Assembly: GCA_024196135.1 (NCBI GenBank)
Contig: JAMQCK010000605.1
Span: forward strand, 1 to 19,292
Direction: 5' to 3'
DNA length: 19,292 nt
From: Pleurotus ostreatus/Saccharomyces cerevisiae fusant
Taxonomy: Eukaryota; Opisthokonta
Part shown: one piece after another, positions 18,844 to 19,292 of the stretch
Numbering within the stretch: the stretch's first letter is position 1
Layout: every line of letters starts with the position of its first letter
Translations under genes and position numbers: made by a program
Notes under the pieces: generated by a model
The model's input: only the letters and a program-made list of their open reading frames with translations
The model's database searches: none
What the model was told of the DNA's origin: nothing

Positions 18844-19292
18844 CGCATCCTACCCCCTTTCTATGCCTTCGGTGGCGCCCATCATCTTTCGCCTTCGTCG
18901 TCCCTCGTGCACGATCGCCTCGCCCCCTCCCCCCCCCTTCTCAGCTTCCCCCTCCCCCTCCTCTCCCTTCTCTTCTCTTCCCTCTTCCACGCACCCCACC
19001 CTCCTTCCTTCAACCTCTTCCCCCTCTCCTCTTCCTCTCCACGCCATCCCCTCACCCCCCTCCCCTCCCCTCCCCCTCTCCTCAACCTCTTCCCCTCCCC
19101 TCTTCCTCTCCACTCCCTTTCCTCCCTCCCTTACCACCTCCCTCCCTTCCCTCCCTTCCTCACCACTCGCCTCGGCGTCCCGAGTGCGCCGCGCGCCTAG
19201 CGTCAACGCGGCCGACTCGCCTACTCGTCAACGCGGTCGCCTCGTCGTCCCGAGAGGGTGGCCGCCTTCGTCATCCCTCTTCACCTCTTCCC
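18844..19292. other. Pyrimidine-rich end region
   Basis: From about 18890 to 19165 the plus strand is nearly all C and T, with repeated CCCCTCTCCTC-like words. The last 130 bases are GC-rich with a loose repeat of CGTCAACGCGG and GTCCCGAG words (19165-19260). It could be the promoter or leader of a plus-strand gene beyond the window, but no start codon or coding frame supports this inside the window. Confidence 0.45.

Noticed and set aside
17740..18848. Three overlapping minus-strand frames of 258-297 codons
   Set aside because: All three reverse frames are open because the strand is C/T-rich and includes a 22-bp array. The translations are Ser/Pro/Leu low complexity with no domain.

Overview
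The window reads as nuclear DNA of a filamentous basidiomycete, most likely an Agaricomycete. The basis is GC-rich coding sequence; many short introns of about 49-65 nt with GTRNGT donors and CTGAY-like branch sites close to the acceptor; a Rho1 GTPase with a CTVL tail; an F-box protein of the type expanded in mushrooms; and large low-complexity nuclear proteins. I see no rRNA, tRNA, CRISPR array, transposase or reverse transcriptase.

Layout. 1-1847 holds no convincing gene; its right part is the 3' flank of rho1. Three genes follow on the minus strand: rho1 (3238 to 1848, seven exons), an intronless F-box/LRR-like gene (5763 to 4138), and an eight-exon gene for a BAH-like protein with PHD-type zinc ligands (8614 to 6026). 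8615-11772 is mostly unassigned. It contains a weak spliced candidate on the plus strand (about 9831-10788) and a 22-bp minisatellite. A five-exon plus-strand gene (11773-16673) encodes a protein of about 1193 residues with a coiled coil, an atypical GATA-like finger and several repeat tracts. Its third intron is 1099 nt long and falls inside the first zinc knuckle. 16674-19292 is gene-poor, with purine/pyrimidine-biased tracts and several minisatellites.

Function. Rho1 is the cell-wall and polarity GTPase, the F-box protein is a probable SCF substrate adaptor, and the BAH/PHD-like and GATA-like proteins look like chromatin or transcription factors. Nothing suggests a cluster or pathway; this looks like ordinary fungal gene order. 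The most unusual features are the PHD-like ligand set split by about 152 residues, the long-loop GATA-like finger interrupted by a 1.1-kb intron, and the recurrence of arrays with a period of about 20-22 bp, two of which share a core sequence 8 kb apart. Exon joins were derived by hand from splice signals and reading frame; no transcript data were available.
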